A DNA stretch of 64,000 nt from Kitasatospora sp. NBC_00458 (GCF_036013975.1 NZ_CP107904.1:372001-436000); one strand, 5' to 3'; shown: positions 1-8,884, numbered from the stretch's first letter. The notes: generated by a model not told the origin, from the sequence alone. A program made the numbers and translations.

Positions 1-799
1 CCACCGGGTGCACCCGGCCGTCCTCGCCGATCACCGCGTCGAAGGTGAGGTCGCGCAGCCGGCCGGAGCCCGCCGGTCCGCCGTCCACGTACTCCTCCAG
101 CAGCAGGCCGCCGGCGGGCGGCAGCACCTCGTCCCGCTCCAGCCGGCGGAGCAGGGCCCGCGCCCCGCCGGCCGCGAACACCTCCTGCGGCGTGACCACC
201 ACCGTCCCGTACCCGCCCACCCCGTGCGGGCTCTTCACCACCGTGGTCAGCCCCCGGGCCGCCCGGAACGCCAGCCGGCGCGCGGCCCGGCGCGGACCGT
301 CCGCGTGCTCCTGGCGGGGTACCCGCACGCCCGGGTGGTCGGGGGCGAGTCCGGTGAACAGTTCGTGTGCGGCCGCCTTCGACTCGTAGCGGCGCACCGC
401 GGCCAGCTCCGGCCCCTCGCCCTGTGCCGGGGTCCGGCCCCAGAAGAGTGCCGGACCGCCGCCGTCCGCGATCCGCGCCGCCAGCGCGGGCCGCCGTTCC
501 AGCGCCCGGGCGATCGTCTCCCGCTGCGCGACTCCGCTGTGCAGTTCGACCGGGCCCCACTCCAACTCGCGGGCCAGCCAGTCGATCCAGTCCCGCTCGA
601 CCTCCGCGGGGAGCACCAGCACCGCCGGTTCGGGGCTGTAGCAGGTCGCCATCCCCGCGTAGTGGTGGGCCTGTTGCAGCCGCCGCTCCCGCTGCTCCCG
701 GTCCATCCGACCGTCGAGGAACTGTGCGTTGAAGTCGGCGACGTTGCCCACGTGCACGGCCCGCCGCCCGCCGGTCCAGGCCCCCACCCATCCGTCCAT
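1..799 (-). CDS. ATP-grasp-like ligase, partial (C-terminus beyond window)
   Basis: An open minus-strand frame runs from an ATG at 797-799 to the left edge, giving 266 codons without a stop; the C-terminus lies outside. Residues 50-70 read MATCYSPEPAVLVLPAEV, and the later part (TTVVKSPHGVGGYG, then LLLEEYVDGG followed by LRDLTFDAVIGEDG) has the look of an ATP-grasp ligase: a Lys/Gly-rich nucleotide-binding stretch and an acidic strand. Such proteins join carboxylates to amines at the cost of ATP. It resembles the preATP-grasp/PGM1-type peptide ligases of streptomycetes, but the catalytic C-terminal half cannot be seen, so the exact family is an inference. No clear ribosome-binding site precedes the ATG. 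Confidence 0.55.
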   Translation of the reverse strand, partial: MDGWVGAWTGGRRAVHVGNVADFNAQFLDGRMDREQRERRLQQAHHYAGMATCYSPEPAVLVLPAEVERDWIDWLARELEWGPVELHSGVAQRETIARALERRPALAARIADGGGPALFWGRTPAQGEGPELAAVRRYESKAAAHELFTGLAPDHPGVRVPRQEHADGPRRAARRLAFRAARGLTTVVKSPHGVGGYGTVVVTPQEVFAAGGARALLRRLERDEVLPPAGGLLLEEYVDGGPAGSGRLRDLTFDAVIGEDGRVHPV

Positions 800-954
800 T
801 CCGCGAGGGTACGGCCTGCGCGGGGGCGGTGGCGACGGGTCGGGGAGGGTGGTGCGGCGGGTGGTGCGGGCGGGTGGGCGGCGGCCCCGGGGAGCGCGGC
901 GGCCCGGCGGGCGCGCCGGGTGCACCCACCGGCCGCGCCGGGCCCGCCCGGTGC

Positions 955-1407
955 TCAGAGGGCGAGGAGCCCCGCGTCGGTGGGCCGGAAGCCGCAGGCG
1001 CCGAAGTAGTAGGGGCGCAGGTGCGGTTCGAAGTCGACGTGGAGCCAGTCGCAGCCGGCCGCGCGGGCGCCCTCGGCGGCCGCGGCGACCAGCCGGGTGC
1101 CGATCCCGAGGCGGTGGGCCCCCGGGTCGACGGCGGTGTCGAGGAGGAAGGCGTGGACGCCGCCGTCCCAGAGCACGTTGACGAAGCCGAGCAGCGGGCC
1201 GTCGGGTGCGGGCCGGGCGCAGACCCACCCGGCGCTGTGGCGCTCCAGCCGGGCGCGCCAGGGGGTGGCGGCCGCCGCGGGGCTCCCGGGGCCGGTGGGA
1301 CCGACGGGGCCGGTGAAGGCCGCGGCGTGCAGGGCGTCCAGCTCGTGGTCGGTGAAGGGACCACGCCAGACGTACTCCACAGTTCGGTGATCCTGGGGGG
1401 TTGTCAT
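955..1407 (-). CDS. GNAT family N-acetyltransferase
   Basis: 150-residue single-domain protein, usual length for the GNAT fold. The acetyl-CoA signature is visible around residues 92-104 (VDPGAHRLGIGTRLV, i.e. the R/Q-x-x-G-x-G/A loop after strand 4), followed by AAAEGARAAGCDWLHVDFE and a C-terminal PYYFGACGFRPT typical of the final beta-bulge strand. It should transfer an acetyl group from acetyl-CoA to a small-molecule or protein amine; the acceptor is unknown. It reads away from the divergent M4 protease gene at 1563, leaving a 155-bp shared promoter region. A Gly/Pro-rich insert (residues 33-48) separates the first helix from the rest. Confidence 0.85.
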   Translation of the reverse strand: MTTPQDHRTVEYVWRGPFTDHELDALHAAAFTGPVGPTGPGSPAAAATPWRARLERHSAGWVCARPAPDGPLLGFVNVLWDGGVHAFLLDTAVDPGAHRLGIGTRLVAAAAEGARAAGCDWLHVDFEPHLRPYYFGACGFRPTDAGLLAL

Positions 1408-1562
1408 GGCGGGATCGTAGAGGAGGAGTTCACAACCGATCGATTTTGATCAGTACAGGCCACGACTTGGTCAAGAAATGACGCCTTCTCTAGCTCACCC
1501 TGACGGTCCACCGTCAATCTCGGGGCAGCTCCTTCCCTGCAGCTACCCCGACTGGAGTCAGA

Positions 1563-3158
1563 GTGAGCCCCACCTCCTCTTCCCGCCGCCCCCTCGCGGC
1601 CGGAGCCATAGCGGCCACCGCCGCCCTCCTCGCCGCCACCTTCACGGCCGGCACCGCCTCCGCCGCGTCCCCCTCCGACCGCGACGCGGCGATCGCCCAG
1701 GCCCGCTCCAACGTCACCCGCAACGCCGCGGTCTTCGGCTACGGCGACGGCCAGGACCTGGTCGTGAAGGACGTCGTGCTGGACGCCGACGGCAGCCGGC
1801 ACGTGCGCTTCGACCGCACCTACCTCGGCCTGCCCGTCGTCGGCGGCGACCTGGTGGTGCACCAGGACGCCCGCGGCCGCCTCAAGGACTCCTCCCGCGC
1901 CGCCGCCCACGACGCCGCCGTGAGCTCGATCGTCCCCAAGGTCCCCGCCCAGCTCACCGCCGGCCGCGCACTCGAAGCCGCTCCCGGCGTCAGCGACGCC
2001 ACCAGCTCCCCCGAGCTGGTCGTCTGGGCCGCCGACGGCACCCCGCGCCTCGCCTGGCGCACCACCGTCCAGGGCACCGGCGACCACGGCCAGCCCGCGG
2101 GCCGCGTCGTCGTCACCGACGCCCGCAGCGGCGAGCAGATCGAGTCCTACGACTCCGAGCACCAGGCCGCCGGCCTCGGCCACTCCGAGTACACCGGCGA
2201 CGTCACCATCGACACCACCCCGCAGTCCGGCGGCTACGCCCTGATCGACCCGGTGCGCCACCACACCACCAGGGACGCGCACAACGCCGGCGCCGGCTCG
2301 CTCACCCCGACCTCGGGCACCCTCTTCACCGACGCCGACAACGTCTGGGGCGACGGGAGGAAGTTCTCCACCGACCGCGCCACCGCCGCCGTCGACGCCC
2401 ACGCCAACACCGCCTGGACGTACGACTACTACAAGAACGTCTTCAACCGCAGCGGCATCAAGAACGACGGCAAGGGCGCCACCGTCTTCGTCCACGTCGG
2501 CACCAGGTGGGACAACGCCCAGTGGTCCGACACCTGCTTCTGCATGATGACCGGCGACGGCGACGGCAACGTCGACCCCGAGCAGGTCGACCTCGACACC
2601 ATGGGCCACGAGATGACCCACGGCGTCACCAGCGCCACCGCCAACCTCCGCTACAGCGGCGAGTCCGGCGGCCTCAACGAGTCGACCTCCGACATCTTCG
2701 GCACCATGGTCGAGTGGTACGCCGACAACCCCGTCGACAAGCCGGACTACCTGTTCAGCGACCAGTCCACCCCGCCGTGGCTGCGCCGCTTCGACAAGCC
2801 GTCACTGGACGGCGGCTCGGCCGACTGCTGGACGAGGAAGGTCGGGCAGCTCGACGTCCACAACTCCTCGGGCGTCGGCAACCACTGGTTCTTCCTCGCC
2901 AGCGAGGGCAGCGGCGCCCGCACCGTCAACGGCGTCTCCTACAACAGCCCGACCTGCAACGGGTCCACCGTGACCGGCATCGGCAACCAGAAGGTCGCCA
3001 AGATCTGGTACCGCGCGCTGACCGTCTACATGACGTCCACCACCGACTACAAGGGCGCCCGCACCGCCTCCCTGAACGCCGCCAGGGACCTCTACGGCGC
3101 CACCGGCACCGAGTACAAGGCGGTCGCAGCCGCCTGGAGCGCCGTCTCCGTCGGCTGA
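1563..3158 (+). CDS. Secreted M4 (thermolysin-type) neutral metalloprotease
   Basis: 531 residues from a GTG at 1563. A signal peptide spans about residues 1-37 (basic start, Ala-rich core, then ASAA). Residues 40-190 look like an FTP/PepSY-type propeptide that keeps the enzyme inactive until cleavage. The catalytic domain carries HEMTH at 349-353, with the two zinc His and catalytic Glu350, and the third zinc ligand Glu373 in GGLNESTSD exactly 20 residues later, as in thermolysin. WYRALTVYMT and the Ala-rich C-terminal helices complete the family pattern. The product is an extracellular neutral protease. The gene is monocistronic: a strong hairpin follows the stop. Length and motifs are complete. 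Confidence 0.95.
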   Translation: MSPTSSSRRPLAAGAIAATAALLAATFTAGTASAASPSDRDAAIAQARSNVTRNAAVFGYGDGQDLVVKDVVLDADGSRHVRFDRTYLGLPVVGGDLVVHQDARGRLKDSSRAAAHDAAVSSIVPKVPAQLTAGRALEAAPGVSDATSSPELVVWAADGTPRLAWRTTVQGTGDHGQPAGRVVVTDARSGEQIESYDSEHQAAGLGHSEYTGDVTIDTTPQSGGYALIDPVRHHTTRDAHNAGAGSLTPTSGTLFTDADNVWGDGRKFSTDRATAAVDAHANTAWTYDYYKNVFNRSGIKNDGKGATVFVHVGTRWDNAQWSDTCFCMMTGDGDGNVDPEQVDLDTMGHEMTHGVTSATANLRYSGESGGLNESTSDIFGTMVEWYADNPVDKPDYLFSDQSTPPWLRRFDKPSLDGGSADCWTRKVGQLDVHNSSGVGNHWFFLASEGSGARTVNGVSYNSPTCNGSTVTGIGNQKVAKIWYRALTVYMTSTTDYKGARTASLNAARDLYGATGTEYKAVAAAWSAVSVG

Positions 3159-3175
3159 TCCCCGCCTCGCCGGAC

Positions 3176-3217
3176 GTACGGCCCGTCACCCTTCCCCCGG
3201 GGGGTGGCGGGCCGTAC
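3176..3217. terminator. Bidirectional hairpin terminator
   Basis: Arms 3176-3191 and 3202-3217 pair over 16 bp with a single G:U, around a 10-base C/G-rich loop. It lies 17 bases after the M4 protease stop and 67 bases after the end of the convergent dehydrogenase gene, so it can serve both. There is no T-run, as is common for streptomycete terminators. Confidence 0.75.
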
Positions 3218-3271
3218 CCGTGGCCGTGGCCGTACCCGTACCCGTGGCCGTGGCCGTGGCCGCGGCCGTGC
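3214..3271. repeat. GC-rich hexamer tandem repeat
   Basis: Nine or so consecutive copies of a hexamer of form CGTGGC/CGTACC fill the gap between the terminator and the 3' end of the dehydrogenase gene. This is low-complexity DNA in an intergenic position; no coding or binding role can be seen. Confidence 0.6.
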
Positions 3272-3284
3272 GCCCGCCGGAGGC

Positions 3285-4244
3285 TCAGCCCAGCACCCGG
3301 ACCGGCGCACCGGCCAGGAACGCCGCGATGTCCTCCACCGCATCGCCGTAGTACCGGCGGTAGTTGTCCTGCGACACGTACCCCAGGTGCGGCGTCGCCA
3401 GCAGCCGGGGAGCCGTCCGCACCGGGTGGCCGGCGGGCAGCGGCTCCTGGTCGAAGACGTCCACCGCCGCACCCGCGAACCGCCCCCCGGCGAGCGCCGC
3501 GAGCAGCGCCCCCTGGTCCACGATGGCCGCCCGCGAGGTGTTGACCAGGTACGCGGTCGGCTTCAGCAGCGCCAGCTCGGGCGCGCCGAGCAGCCCCCGG
3601 GTGCGGTCCCCGAGCGCCAGGTGGACGGAGACGAAGTCGCTCCCGCTCAGCAGTTCCTCCATCGACCCGGCCCGCCGCACGCCCACCCCCGCCGCCCGCT
3701 CCTCCGTCAGGTTGCGGCTCCACGCCACCACGTCCATCTCGAACGCGAGCCCCACCCGGGCCACCCGCGCACCGATCCTCCCCAGCCCCAGCAGCCCCAG
3801 CCTGCGGCCCGCCAGATCGGCCCCCACCGTGCTCTGCCACGGCCCGCCGCCGCGCAGCGCCGTGCTCTCCTCCACCAGCCCGCGCGCCAGCCCGAGGAGC
3901 AGCGCCCAGGTCAGCTCGACCGGCGGCGTCGAGGAACTCGCCGTCCCGCAGACGGTCACGCCGTGCGCGCGGGCCGCCTCGTGGTCGATCACCGAGTTCC
4001 GCATGCCCGAGGCCACCAGCAGCCGCAGCCGGGGAAGCCGGCCGAACAGCTCCGCCGGGAACGCCACCCGCTCCCGCAGCGTCACGATGATGTCGAAGTC
4101 GGCCACGGCGCGCACGAGTTCGTCCTCGGAGCCGAAGTGCTCCCGGAACGCGACCACCTCCACCCGGTCCGCGACCGGCGACCAGTCGGCGAGACTGGTG
4201 GCCACCCCTTGGAAGTCGTCGAGTACGGCGCAGCGAAGTTTCAT
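3285..4244 (-). CDS. D-2-hydroxyacid dehydrogenase family NAD(P)-dependent oxidoreductase
   Basis: 319 residues from the ATG at 4244 (MKLRCAVLDDFQ). The central Rossmann motif GLGRIGARVARVG binds NAD(P). The family's catalytic trio is in place: Arg in NTSRAAIVDQGAL, Glu in FDQEPLP and His in TPHLGYVS. Such enzymes reversibly reduce 2-keto acids to D-2-hydroxyacids (phosphoglycerate, glycerate, formate and lactate dehydrogenase relatives). The substrate cannot be assigned. The gene is convergent with the M4 protease and stands alone, with 176 bp of repeat-rich DNA between it and the next operon upstream. A longer open frame continues upstream but has no ribosome-binding site or homology. Confidence 0.9.
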   Translation of the reverse strand: MKLRCAVLDDFQGVATSLADWSPVADRVEVVAFREHFGSEDELVRAVADFDIIVTLRERVAFPAELFGRLPRLRLLVASGMRNSVIDHEAARAHGVTVCGTASSSTPPVELTWALLLGLARGLVEESTALRGGGPWQSTVGADLAGRRLGLLGLGRIGARVARVGLAFEMDVVAWSRNLTEERAAGVGVRRAGSMEELLSGSDFVSVHLALGDRTRGLLGAPELALLKPTAYLVNTSRAAIVDQGALLAALAGGRFAGAAVDVFDQEPLPAGHPVRTAPRLLATPHLGYVSQDNYRRYYGDAVEDIAAFLAGAPVRVLG

Positions 4245-4420
4245 GATCCGCACTCTTCCAGACGCCGCCCGCCGTCGTCCGCCCCCGCCCCTCCCCTCCC
4301 CTCCCTCCCCGCCCCGGCTCGCCCCGGCTCGGGCGTCAGAGGTTCGGCGCCAGGGGGTCGGTCGGAGGGATCGGTGGGAGGGGATCGGTGGGAGGGGGCG
4401 GACAAGGGACGGGGGCCGAC

Positions 4421-5014
4421 CTAGCGCCTCGGGCCGCCGGTGGCGTAGACGGCGGTGCCCGCGACGGCGAGGAGCCCGGCCGTCCAGGTGGCGGCCGGCG
4501 TGCCGGGCGGCTGCAGCATCCAGGTCAGCACCTGCGTCGCCACACCCGTCCCACCCGTCGTGCCCGTCGCGGCCGGGGCGGCGAAGGCGAACGGCAGCCA
4601 GGCGAAGAGCGGGGTCCACGCGTACCGCTGCCCGCACCAGGCCGCCCCGACGGCGACCAGCCCCATCAGCCCCGCGCTGTTGCGCACGACGAAGGCGGGG
4701 GAGGCCGGCTCGCCGCCCACCGCCCGCACCGCCCAGAGGACGGCGGCGACGAGCACCCCGCAGAGCAGCACGTGCGCCGCCCTGCGCGGTACCCAGCGGA
4801 TCGCGGCCGTCCGGTCCAGCGCGAGGTCCTGCCCGCCGAGTCCGACCGAGACCGCCGCCGCCCCCGCGGCGAGGACGAGCGTGGACAGCCGCGGATCCGC
4901 CGTCCCCCCGCCGCCGATCCCGGCGAGCGCCGCCACCGCGGCCGCGCCGGCCAGCACCGCGGCCAGCGAGGCGGGCACCTGCCGCGAGCGCGCGTACAGC
5001 GTCAGCCACCTCAC
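4421..5014 (-). CDS. Multi-pass membrane protein, last gene of ABC operon
   Basis: 197 residues from a GTG at 5014 that overlaps the stop of the preceding gene (GTGA, bases 5011-5014), so translation is likely coupled. The protein is nearly all hydrophobic, with about five or six membrane segments (e.g. VPASLAAVLAGAAAVAALAG, AAHVLLCGVLVAAVLWAV, AGLMGLVAVGAAWCG). It has no recognisable catalytic motif. As the last gene of an ATPase/permease operon it is probably a second membrane subunit of that ABC exporter; this is inferred from position, not homology. Confidence 0.75.
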   Translation of the reverse strand: MRWLTLYARSRQVPASLAAVLAGAAAVAALAGIGGGGTADPRLSTLVLAAGAAAVSVGLGGQDLALDRTAAIRWVPRRAAHVLLCGVLVAAVLWAVRAVGGEPASPAFVVRNSAGLMGLVAVGAAWCGQRYAWTPLFAWLPFAFAAPAATGTTGGTGVATQVLTWMLQPPGTPAATWTAGLLAVAGTAVYATGGPRR

Positions 5015-6414
5015 CGGGACGCACCGCCCGTCAGCTCGGTGAGCAGGCCGCCCGAACAGGAGACGGCCGCGGCGTGCAGGGCACCGATCCGCCGCCGCTG
5101 CTCCGGCTGCGGCAACGCGATGAGCTGCTCCCACACCGGGCGGGCCTCGTCCGCCCAGTCCTTGGCGCCGTGCATGGTCCCTTCGAGCTGCCGGAGGTCC
5201 CCGAGGACCCAGGCGGCCGCGATGCTCTGTGCGACGGCCTCCTCCAGCGAGCCGCTCTCGACGCCGCTGCGGGCGTTGCACAACGGGACCACGCCCTGGG
5301 CGACCAGCGCCCGGGTCAGTTCCCCTCCCCCGGCCTCACCGATCGCCGCGTCGCCGAAGTCGAGGAGCAGCGCGTCGTCCGACCGCTCCGCCGGATCGAG
5401 GAGCCCCCGCAGGAGGGTTGTCTCGCGGATCCCCGTGGGCGCCTGGTCGCCCAGGGCGCCGCGCAGCAGGCGCAGCACCTCGGCACCGCGCCCCGCCAGA
5501 TCGCCGAGCCGCGCCCGCTCGGCGGTCGTCACGCACACCGGGCCGTCGCACACCTGCGCCGCCGCGGCCCGGTCGACGACGTACGTGTCGCGGGGTCCGG
5601 CCGGGAGCAGGAGCAGGGCAGCGGCCCCGCCCGCCAGGAGCGGGGTGAGGGCGAGCACCCGCCCCCGCCGGGTGGCGGCGGCCAGCAGCGCCAGACCCGT
5701 CGCGGCCGCCCCGAGCAGCCAGAACGTCTGCCCGGCGTGCACGGGGGCGGAGAGCGTGAGGAGCGGCTGGCGCACCTCCGCCACCAGGGGCGACAGCAGC
5801 GCGAGACGGTTCGGCGCGCCGGAGGTCGGCACCTCGGCGTCCGTGGTCCGCCGCAGGAGGGTGACGAACAGGAAGGCGCCCACGGCCAGGGCGGGCGGGG
5901 TGAGGACGGACGGCAGGGCCCGCGCCACCCCCATGCCCAGGACCGCCCCGGCGGCCAGCGCGAGCGCCCCCACCAGCGAGATCGGGAGCCAGCCCAGGTG
6001 GGCGTACGCGGCGCCGCCGGCGAGCACCCGCACCGCGCCCACGAGGACGACCAGCGCGAAGGCCGACACCAGGGCGAAGGCCGTCGTACCCGCGAGGGCC
6101 GCCGCGCGGTGCCGGGCCGGACGCGGCGTGCTGCTCAGCAGTTCGGACATCCTCGAACGGGAGTCGCGCAGCCCCTGGAGCGCCCCGAGGCCCACCGCGA
6201 GCGGCCACAGGAAGACCAGCAGGAACCTGGTCCACAGGGCCATCGAGGTCCACTGCGCCGTCCACAGCGCCGGCCCCTTCCACCAGGCGCCGGGGACGAG
6301 GTGCAGGAACGCGAGCGCCGACACCAGGACGAGGACGCCGGCCCACGGGGCGACGGACCGCCGCAGCTCGATGCGCAGGACGCGGAGGTTCGTCCGGCCG
6401 GGGTTCGGGTTCAC
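5011..6414 (-). CDS. ABC transporter permease-like membrane protein
   Basis: 467 residues. About seven membrane segments occupy residues 20-275 (e.g. VAPWAGVLVLVSALAFLHLV, FLLVFLWPLAVGLGALQGL, GALALAAGAVLGMGVA). A roughly 190-residue soluble C-terminal domain follows, containing VCDGPVCVTTAERARL. The ATG overlaps the stop of the ATPase gene (ATGA, 6411-6414) and its own stop overlaps the next gene, so this is the transmembrane partner of the ATPase. The N-terminal layout (cytoplasmic LRVLRIELRRSV, then TM1, then RDSRSRMSELLSSTPR loop) resembles ABC-2-type export permeases. The cargo is unknown. Expression is probably tied to the sigma/anti-sigma pair at the head of the operon. Confidence 0.8.
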   Translation of the reverse strand: MNPNPGRTNLRVLRIELRRSVAPWAGVLVLVSALAFLHLVPGAWWKGPALWTAQWTSMALWTRFLLVFLWPLAVGLGALQGLRDSRSRMSELLSSTPRPARHRAAALAGTTAFALVSAFALVVLVGAVRVLAGGAAYAHLGWLPISLVGALALAAGAVLGMGVARALPSVLTPPALAVGAFLFVTLLRRTTDAEVPTSGAPNRLALLSPLVAEVRQPLLTLSAPVHAGQTFWLLGAAATGLALLAAATRRGRVLALTPLLAGGAAALLLLPAGPRDTYVVDRAAAAQVCDGPVCVTTAERARLGDLAGRGAEVLRLLRGALGDQAPTGIRETTLLRGLLDPAERSDDALLLDFGDAAIGEAGGGELTRALVAQGVVPLCNARSGVESGSLEEAVAQSIAAAWVLGDLRQLEGTMHGAKDWADEARPVWEQLIALPQPEQRRRIGALHAAAVSCSGGLLTELTGGASR

Positions 6415-7217
6415 CAGGCCCCCCTCGTCCGGACGGGGTCGACCAGCAGCGCCGAGTAGCCGCGCTCCAGCGGGCTGTCCCCCACGTGTTCCGGACCGCC
6501 CGCCGCGGCCAGCTCGTCCGGGGTGCCCTGGAAGACCAGCCTCCCCTCGGCGAAGAGCACCACGTCGGTGCAGGCGGCGGCGACGTCCTCCACCAGGTGG
6601 GTCGAGACGACCACGCAGGTGTCCGTCCCCAGCTCCTGGAGGAGTCCCCGGAAGCGCAGCCGCTGCGCCGGGTCCAGGCCGACCGTCGGCTCGTCCAGCA
6701 GCAGCAGGGCCGGGTCGTTGACGATGGCCTGCGCGATGCCGACCCGCCGCACCATCCCGCCCGACAGCGCCTTCATCCGCTCGTCGGCCCGGTCCGCCAG
6801 GCCGACCCGCTCGACGGCGCGCTGCACCGCCCCGGGGATGTCCGCGGTGGGCACCTCCTTCAGCCAGGCCATGTACTCGACGAACTCGCGCACGGTGAAA
6901 CGCCTGTAGTAGCCGAACTCCTGGGGGAGGTAGCCGATCCGGCGGCGCAGCGCGCGGTGCTCGCCCAGCCCGCCCACGGACTCCCCGAGCAGCTCCAGCT
7001 CACCCCCGGCGGGGCGCAGGACGGTGGCCAGGGCCCGGATCAGGGTGGTCTTGCCCGCTCCGTTGGGGCCCAGGAGACCGTGGACGCCGGTGCCCAGCGA
7101 CAGGTCCAGTCCGTCGACGGCCATCCTCTTCCTGCCGACCCTGACCTTCAGTCCGGTCGCCCGGATCTCCCAGGCGTAGGCCGTGGGGGCGATGTCGGCC
7201 CTGCTCACTGCGGGCAT
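6411..7217 (-). CDS. ABC transporter ATP-binding protein
   Basis: 268 residues with every ABC ATPase motif in order: Walker A GPNGAGKTT (about residues 50-58), Q-loop in GYLPQEFGYY, signature LSGGMVRR, Walker B ALLLLDEP, D-loop GLDP and the switch His in STHLVEDV. The Tyr-rich Q-loop and VREFVEYMAWLK are typical of exporter ATPases related to the antibiotic/bacteriocin ABC-2 class. It hydrolyses ATP to drive the two downstream membrane proteins, with which it shares 4-bp overlaps. A 141-bp G-rich spacer separates it from the anti-sigma gene. Confidence 0.95.
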   Translation of the reverse strand: MPAVSRADIAPTAYAWEIRATGLKVRVGRKRMAVDGLDLSLGTGVHGLLGPNGAGKTTLIRALATVLRPAGGELELLGESVGGLGEHRALRRRIGYLPQEFGYYRRFTVREFVEYMAWLKEVPTADIPGAVQRAVERVGLADRADERMKALSGGMVRRVGIAQAIVNDPALLLLDEPTVGLDPAQRLRFRGLLQELGTDTCVVVSTHLVEDVAAACTDVVLFAEGRLVFQGTPDELAAAGGPEHVGDSPLERGYSALLVDPVRTRGAW

Positions 7218-7358
7218 CGTGCGTTCCTGTTCTTTCGGGGGACGGGGGACGGGGGACGGGGGACGCGGGTCGACGGGGCGGCCGGGGTCCGGCGGTCGGG
7301 GGACGGCGGTCGGGGGTGGGCGGCTCGACGCGGGGGGTTCGGCGGGATGCGGAGGGGC

Positions 7359-8189
7359 TCAGCGGTGGGCTCCCAGCACGGTGTAGGCACCCCGGCGGAC
7401 GACCACGACGGCGACCCCGAGCACGAGGAGCAGCCCCCACACCGGCAGACCACCCGTCTGCAGGGCGAAGGCCGTACGGCTGGTGGCCAGCGTCGGCGCC
7501 GCCACCACCCCGGCCCATGCCGCCACCAGGACGACGGCGGCGCGGGTCACGCCGATCACCCCGCCGAGCGCCAGCGTCATCGAGGTGAAGGCCAGGCAGG
7601 GCAGCAGCCACTGCACGGCCGTCACCCCCGTCACCCATCCCCCCACCAGCAAGGCGGGGACCACCACGGCGAGCACGGAGGCGGTGCGCCGCAGCACCAG
7701 CTGGAGTCCCGCCCTCGGTGTGGAGGCCGTCAGCTCGTACGCCGGGTCCAGGCCGCGCGACCAGGAGGCCGCCACCCCGCACACCGGCAGGACCGGGGCG
7801 AGCAGCAGCAGCACGGACACCCGGCCGGGTCCGGCGCCCACCAGGTCCGGCAGCAGCGCGAGCAGCGTCACGGCCAGGAGCATGGCCGGCCACGGCAGGG
7901 CGGCGGGCGGCGCCCACACCGCCGGGCGCGCCGACCGCCACACCCTCCGGCGACGGCGCGCCGGTGCCGGGGCGGCCGCGGCCAGCTGCCGTTCGAGGTC
8001 GGACCAGACGGCCTCGGTCAGCGCCGCCAGGGCGGGCGCCCCGGCCGCGACGGCGGCCGACAGCCGGTCGCGGCAGGGCCGGCAGCCCTCCAGATGGGCC
8101 TCCAGGGCCCACACCTCGTCCGCGGCGAGGTCCGTGCCACCGCGGGCGTACCCGTCGATGAGCCGTGCCGACGCGTGTTCCACGTTCAT
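7359..8189 (-). CDS. Zinc-finger anti-sigma factor, membrane-bound
   Basis: 276 residues from the ATG at 8189, which overlaps the sigma factor stop (ATGA, 8186-8189). The N-terminus carries the ZAS/HC2 zinc-finger pattern of anti-sigma factors: His-x3-Cys-x2-Cys in AHLEGCRPCRDRL (about residues 30-42). After a basic stretch (PARRRRRVWRSAR) come about six membrane segments. It should hold the upstream ECF sigma factor at the membrane until a signal arrives. Genes of this pair commonly control their own operon, here including an ABC exporter, which suggests an envelope-stress or drug-efflux role (inference). Confidence 0.88.
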   Translation of the reverse strand: MNVEHASARLIDGYARGGTDLAADEVWALEAHLEGCRPCRDRLSAAVAAGAPALAALTEAVWSDLERQLAAAAPAPARRRRRVWRSARPAVWAPPAALPWPAMLLAVTLLALLPDLVGAGPGRVSVLLLLAPVLPVCGVAASWSRGLDPAYELTASTPRAGLQLVLRRTASVLAVVVPALLVGGWVTGVTAVQWLLPCLAFTSMTLALGGVIGVTRAAVVLVAAWAGVVAAPTLATSRTAFALQTGGLPVWGLLLVLGVAVVVVRRGAYTVLGAHR

Positions 8190-8749
8190 GCCAGTGCCTC
8201 CCGCATCGCGATCCGGGCCCGGCGGGCACGGGTCTTGACCGTTCCTTCGGGCAGTCCGAGCAGCACGGCGGTCTCCCGGACGGACAGTCCGTCGAGCACC
8301 ATCGCCTGCAGGACGTCCCTGAGCTCCGGCGCGAGGCGCCGCAGTGCGTCCCCGACGTCCCCGCCGACGGTCGCCACCAGTGCCTCCTCCTCGGCGGCGG
8401 GCGCCACGGGGTGCGGGGCGGCGGCGGCCGGCGGCTCCGCGTGGTGGGCCCTGCGCCGGAACGCGTCGACGAGGCGGCGGGCGGCGATCGTCCACAGCCA
8501 CCCGACCGCCGTACCGCCGGTCCGGCCCCCGGCGAACGAGCCCGCCGCCCGCCACACCGCGAGGTACGTCTCCTGCATGACCTCGGCGACGATCTGCTGG
8601 TCGGCGCAGCGCCGGTTCAGGCGCACCGCCAGCCACGGCGACGTGCGCCGGTACAGCTCCTCGAAGGCGGCCCGGTCTCCCCGGGCCACCCGCCTCAGGA
8701 GGTGTTCCTCGTCCAGTTCCTGCGGCGCTGCCGCCCCAACCCGTTTCAC
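8186..8749 (-). CDS. ECF-family RNA polymerase sigma factor
   Basis: 187 residues if translation starts at the GTG at 8749. The sigma-70 region 2 (DEEHLLRRVARGDRAAFEELYRRTSPWL through ETYLAVWRAA and WLWTIAARRLVDAFRRR) and region 4 (LRDVLQAMVLDGLSVRETAVLLGLPEGTVKTRARRAR) are both complete, so it is a group 4 sigma factor. It should direct RNA polymerase to its own operon and perhaps others. The start is uncertain: an upstream in-frame GTG inside the 8785-8814 dyad would add 19 residues. The anti-sigma gene follows with translational coupling. Confidence 0.92.
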   Translation of the reverse strand: MKRVGAAAPQELDEEHLLRRVARGDRAAFEELYRRTSPWLAVRLNRRCADQQIVAEVMQETYLAVWRAAGSFAGGRTGGTAVGWLWTIAARRLVDAFRRRAHHAEPPAAAAPHPVAPAAEEEALVATVGGDVGDALRRLAPELRDVLQAMVLDGLSVRETAVLLGLPEGTVKTRARRARIAMREALA

Positions 8750-8784
8750 ACCTGCTAGACGCCCGGCCGGGCCTGCAGGTTTTC

Positions 8785-8814
8785 CCCGGGGCGTGATCCG
8801 CGTCACGCCCCGGG
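8785..8814. promoter_or_regulatory. Perfect 12-bp dyad upstream of sigma factor
   Basis: Arms 8785-8796 and 8803-8814 are exact inverted complements around a 6-base centre. It sits 36 bp upstream of the sigma factor start, in the promoter/leader region. It could be an operator or a leader hairpin. A terminator is less likely, because neither side has a T-run and no gene ends here. Confidence 0.5.
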
Positions 8815-8884
8815 CGGACACCGCGAGGCGGCTCCGCGATCGGACCCCGCGTCCGGGCACCGCGGCACGGGGCGACGGGCGGGG

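Noticed and set aside
3285..5024. One 579-codon protein spanning the dehydrogenase and the gene upstream
   Set aside because: The frame is open only because of GC bias; dehydrogenase homology begins at the ATG at 4244.
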